Assembly (NCBI GenBank): GCA_018813725.1
Contig: JAHJBD010000154.1
Coordinates: 1-12,471 of the forward strand
Reading direction: 5' to 3'
Source: Nanobdellota archaeon
GTDB lineage: Archaea > Nanobdellota > Nanobdellia > Woesearchaeales > JAHJBD01
Length of the DNA: 12,471 nucleotides
Shown: one piece after another, positions 11,389 to 12,471 of the stretch
How positions within the stretch are numbered: position 1 is the first letter of the stretch
How the letters are laid out: each line of letters begins with the position of its first letter
Notes under the pieces: generated by a model
The model's input: only the letters and a program-made list of their open reading frames with translations
What the model was told of the DNA's origin: nothing
The model's database searches: none
Position numbers and translations under genes: made by a program

Positions 11389-12471
11389 TAGATCTGATAA
11401 AGACAGGGGAAGGCTACACTTTAGAGCTGAAAGAAGGATTGAACACTTCAATAGGAAAAGACATCTGCGCATTTGCAAATGCATCTGGCGGCAAGATAAT
11501 ATTAGGTGTTAGAGATGACGGCTCAGTTAAGGGTTTTAGATTGACCAATTCGGATTCTTCAAAGATCCATGATATAACCAGAAATATGGACCCTTCCTTT
11601 AATGTTACTTATGATGTTGTTGACAATCTTACGATAATTTATGTCCCAGAAGGGAAGGACAAGCCATATTCTGTGAACGGGCATTTTTATCTTAGGCAGA
11701 GCGCAAGTTCACAGCAGCTGAGAAGAGATGAGATAAGGGAGTTCTTTGAAAAGGAAAACAAGATACAGTTTGATAAGAAAGCCAATGCTGAATTTATTAT
11801 GGTAGAGGATTTTGATAAGGCTAAATTTGACAGCTTTGTAAAAAAGCTAAGCTTATCCTCAGAGTTCTCCCAGGCCCATATCTTAAAGAATCTAAATCTG
11901 ATGACTAACGATAGGGTCAATAATGCCGGGGTCTTGTTTTTCTCGCATAGGATAAGCAAGTTCTTCATGAATGCTGTGATAGCCTGCGTGTTGTATCAAA
12001 GTGATTCAAGAGCAAATATCCTTGATAAGAAAGAGTTTGATGCTGATTTTGTCACAAATTTTGATAATGCGATAAATTTTGTACTGAAGAACATAAATAC
12101 CAACATTGAGATAGTCGGCAGGAAACGGGTTGAAAAGCCGGAGATATCAGAAGAAGCATTAAGGGAGGCAATCATCAATGCGATGGTGCATCGTGACTAT
12201 TTCTCTAACGGCAGGGTCCAGATAGATGTTTTTTCTGATAGGGTTGAGATATCCAATCCAGGAAAGTTGCTTTTTGATGAGAAGGATTTTGGGAATGTAA
12301 GCATCGCAAGAAACCCTATCATTGCAGATATTACACATAGGCTAGGATATGTTGAAAGGATAGGGTCTGGCATAAAAAGGATAAAGGGCCTGGTCAAGGA
12401 TGCTGAGTTTAGGTTCAGTTCTGACTGGTTCAGGGTAGTGTTCTTGAGGAAGGCTACTCCGAAAACTACCC
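11370..12471 (+). CDS. AlbA_2 (Schlafen-type) + RecG-like ATP-binding protein, partial
   Basis: Open from ATG at 11370 to the window end, 367 codons without a stop; the C-terminus lies outside. Residues about 12-115 form an AlbA_2 domain: TLELKEG (17-23), FANASGGKIILGVRDDG (35-51) and YVPEGKDKPY, ending FYLRQSASS. This fold is shared with Schlafen proteins and binds nucleic acid. Residues about 255-340 form the RecG-like HATPase_c_4 domain: LREAIINAMVHRDY (264-277, with E266, N270 and HRD), ISNPG, and YVERIGSGIKRI (327-338). Similar bacterial and archaeal proteins are annotated as transcriptional regulators or RecG-like ATP-binding proteins, usually ending in a winged helix. It has no ribosome site and begins 22 nt after the Bro-N stop, overlapping a mini-ORF, so coupled expression is likely. 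A defence or regulatory role is inference. Confidence 0.87.
   Translation, partial: MEHKEIIDLIKTGEGYTLELKEGLNTSIGKDICAFANASGGKIILGVRDDGSVKGFRLTNSDSSKIHDITRNMDPSFNVTYDVVDNLTIIYVPEGKDKPYSVNGHFYLRQSASSQQLRRDEIREFFEKENKIQFDKKANAEFIMVEDFDKAKFDSFVKKLSLSSEFSQAHILKNLNLMTNDRVNNAGVLFFSHRISKFFMNAVIACVLYQSDSRANILDKKEFDADFVTNFDNAINFVLKNINTNIEIVGRKRVEKPEISEEALREAIINAMVHRDYFSNGRVQIDVFSDRVEISNPGKLLFDEKDFGNVSIARNPIIADITHRLGYVERIGSGIKRIKGLVKDAEFRFSSDWFRVVFLRKATPKTT

Noticed and set aside
11687..12397. Minus-strand ORFs opposite the AlbA_2 gene
   Set aside because: They are antisense frames of a gene with two clear domains.

Overview
The window looks archaeal, most likely from a DPANN-type lineage (Woesearchaeota/Pacearchaeota-like); the lineage is inferred, not proven. 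AT-rich DNA carries TTTATATA-type TATA boxes whose centres lie about 26-30 bp before ATG codons, the mark of leaderless archaeal transcripts. Genes that are not first in a transcript overlap as ATGA or carry GGAGG/GGTGAT-type ribosome sites. Next to this stands a complete bacterial-type Hsp70 system, as is common in archaea that acquired dnaK-dnaJ-grpE by transfer.

Bases 1-633 (+) hold a toxin-antitoxin pair: a Doc/Fic-type toxin followed by an overlapping ribbon-helix-helix antitoxin, with a 10-bp tandem repeat between TATA box and ATG. It converges on, and overlaps by 8 bp, the end of a six-gene minus-strand heat-shock operon (626-5494). Reading 5' to 3', this operon is hsp20, grpE, a CxxCxxCC (YkgJ-like) protein, dnaK, a flavodoxin-fold reductase and dnaJ. 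Four ATGA-type or equivalent tight junctions, and a T7-C-T7 tract after dnaK, structure it. A winged-helix regulator is divergent (5626-6036). Between them lie two back-to-back TATA boxes and a striking set of four alternating GTTGAC/GTCAAC half-sites spaced 11-12 bp, placed just downstream of the predicted hsp20 start site. This looks like a self-contained heat-shock regulatory unit.

Bases 6037-9888 hold less familiar genes: a 52-aa DUF5678-like protein, a minus-strand hypothetical that overlaps a small membrane ORF, a multi-pass membrane protein, a 553-aa transglutaminase-like plus TPR protein, and a 110-aa orphan. Several have inverted or direct repeats at their promoters.

Bases 9869-12471 form an accessory region. 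First come at least two decayed DinD-type fragments (9869-10069 and about 10165-10345). Then an apparent operon starts with an intact Bro-N/DinD-related protein and continues into an AlbA_2 (Schlafen-type) + RecG-like ATPase protein cut by the window end. Its promoter carries a perfect 11-bp inverted repeat at the predicted start site. Two related 14-codon mini-ORFs precede the two genes, and the sequence around them is about 80% identical over 40 bp, suggesting duplication or insertion. This last region and the heat-shock operator are the best places to look for something undescribed.
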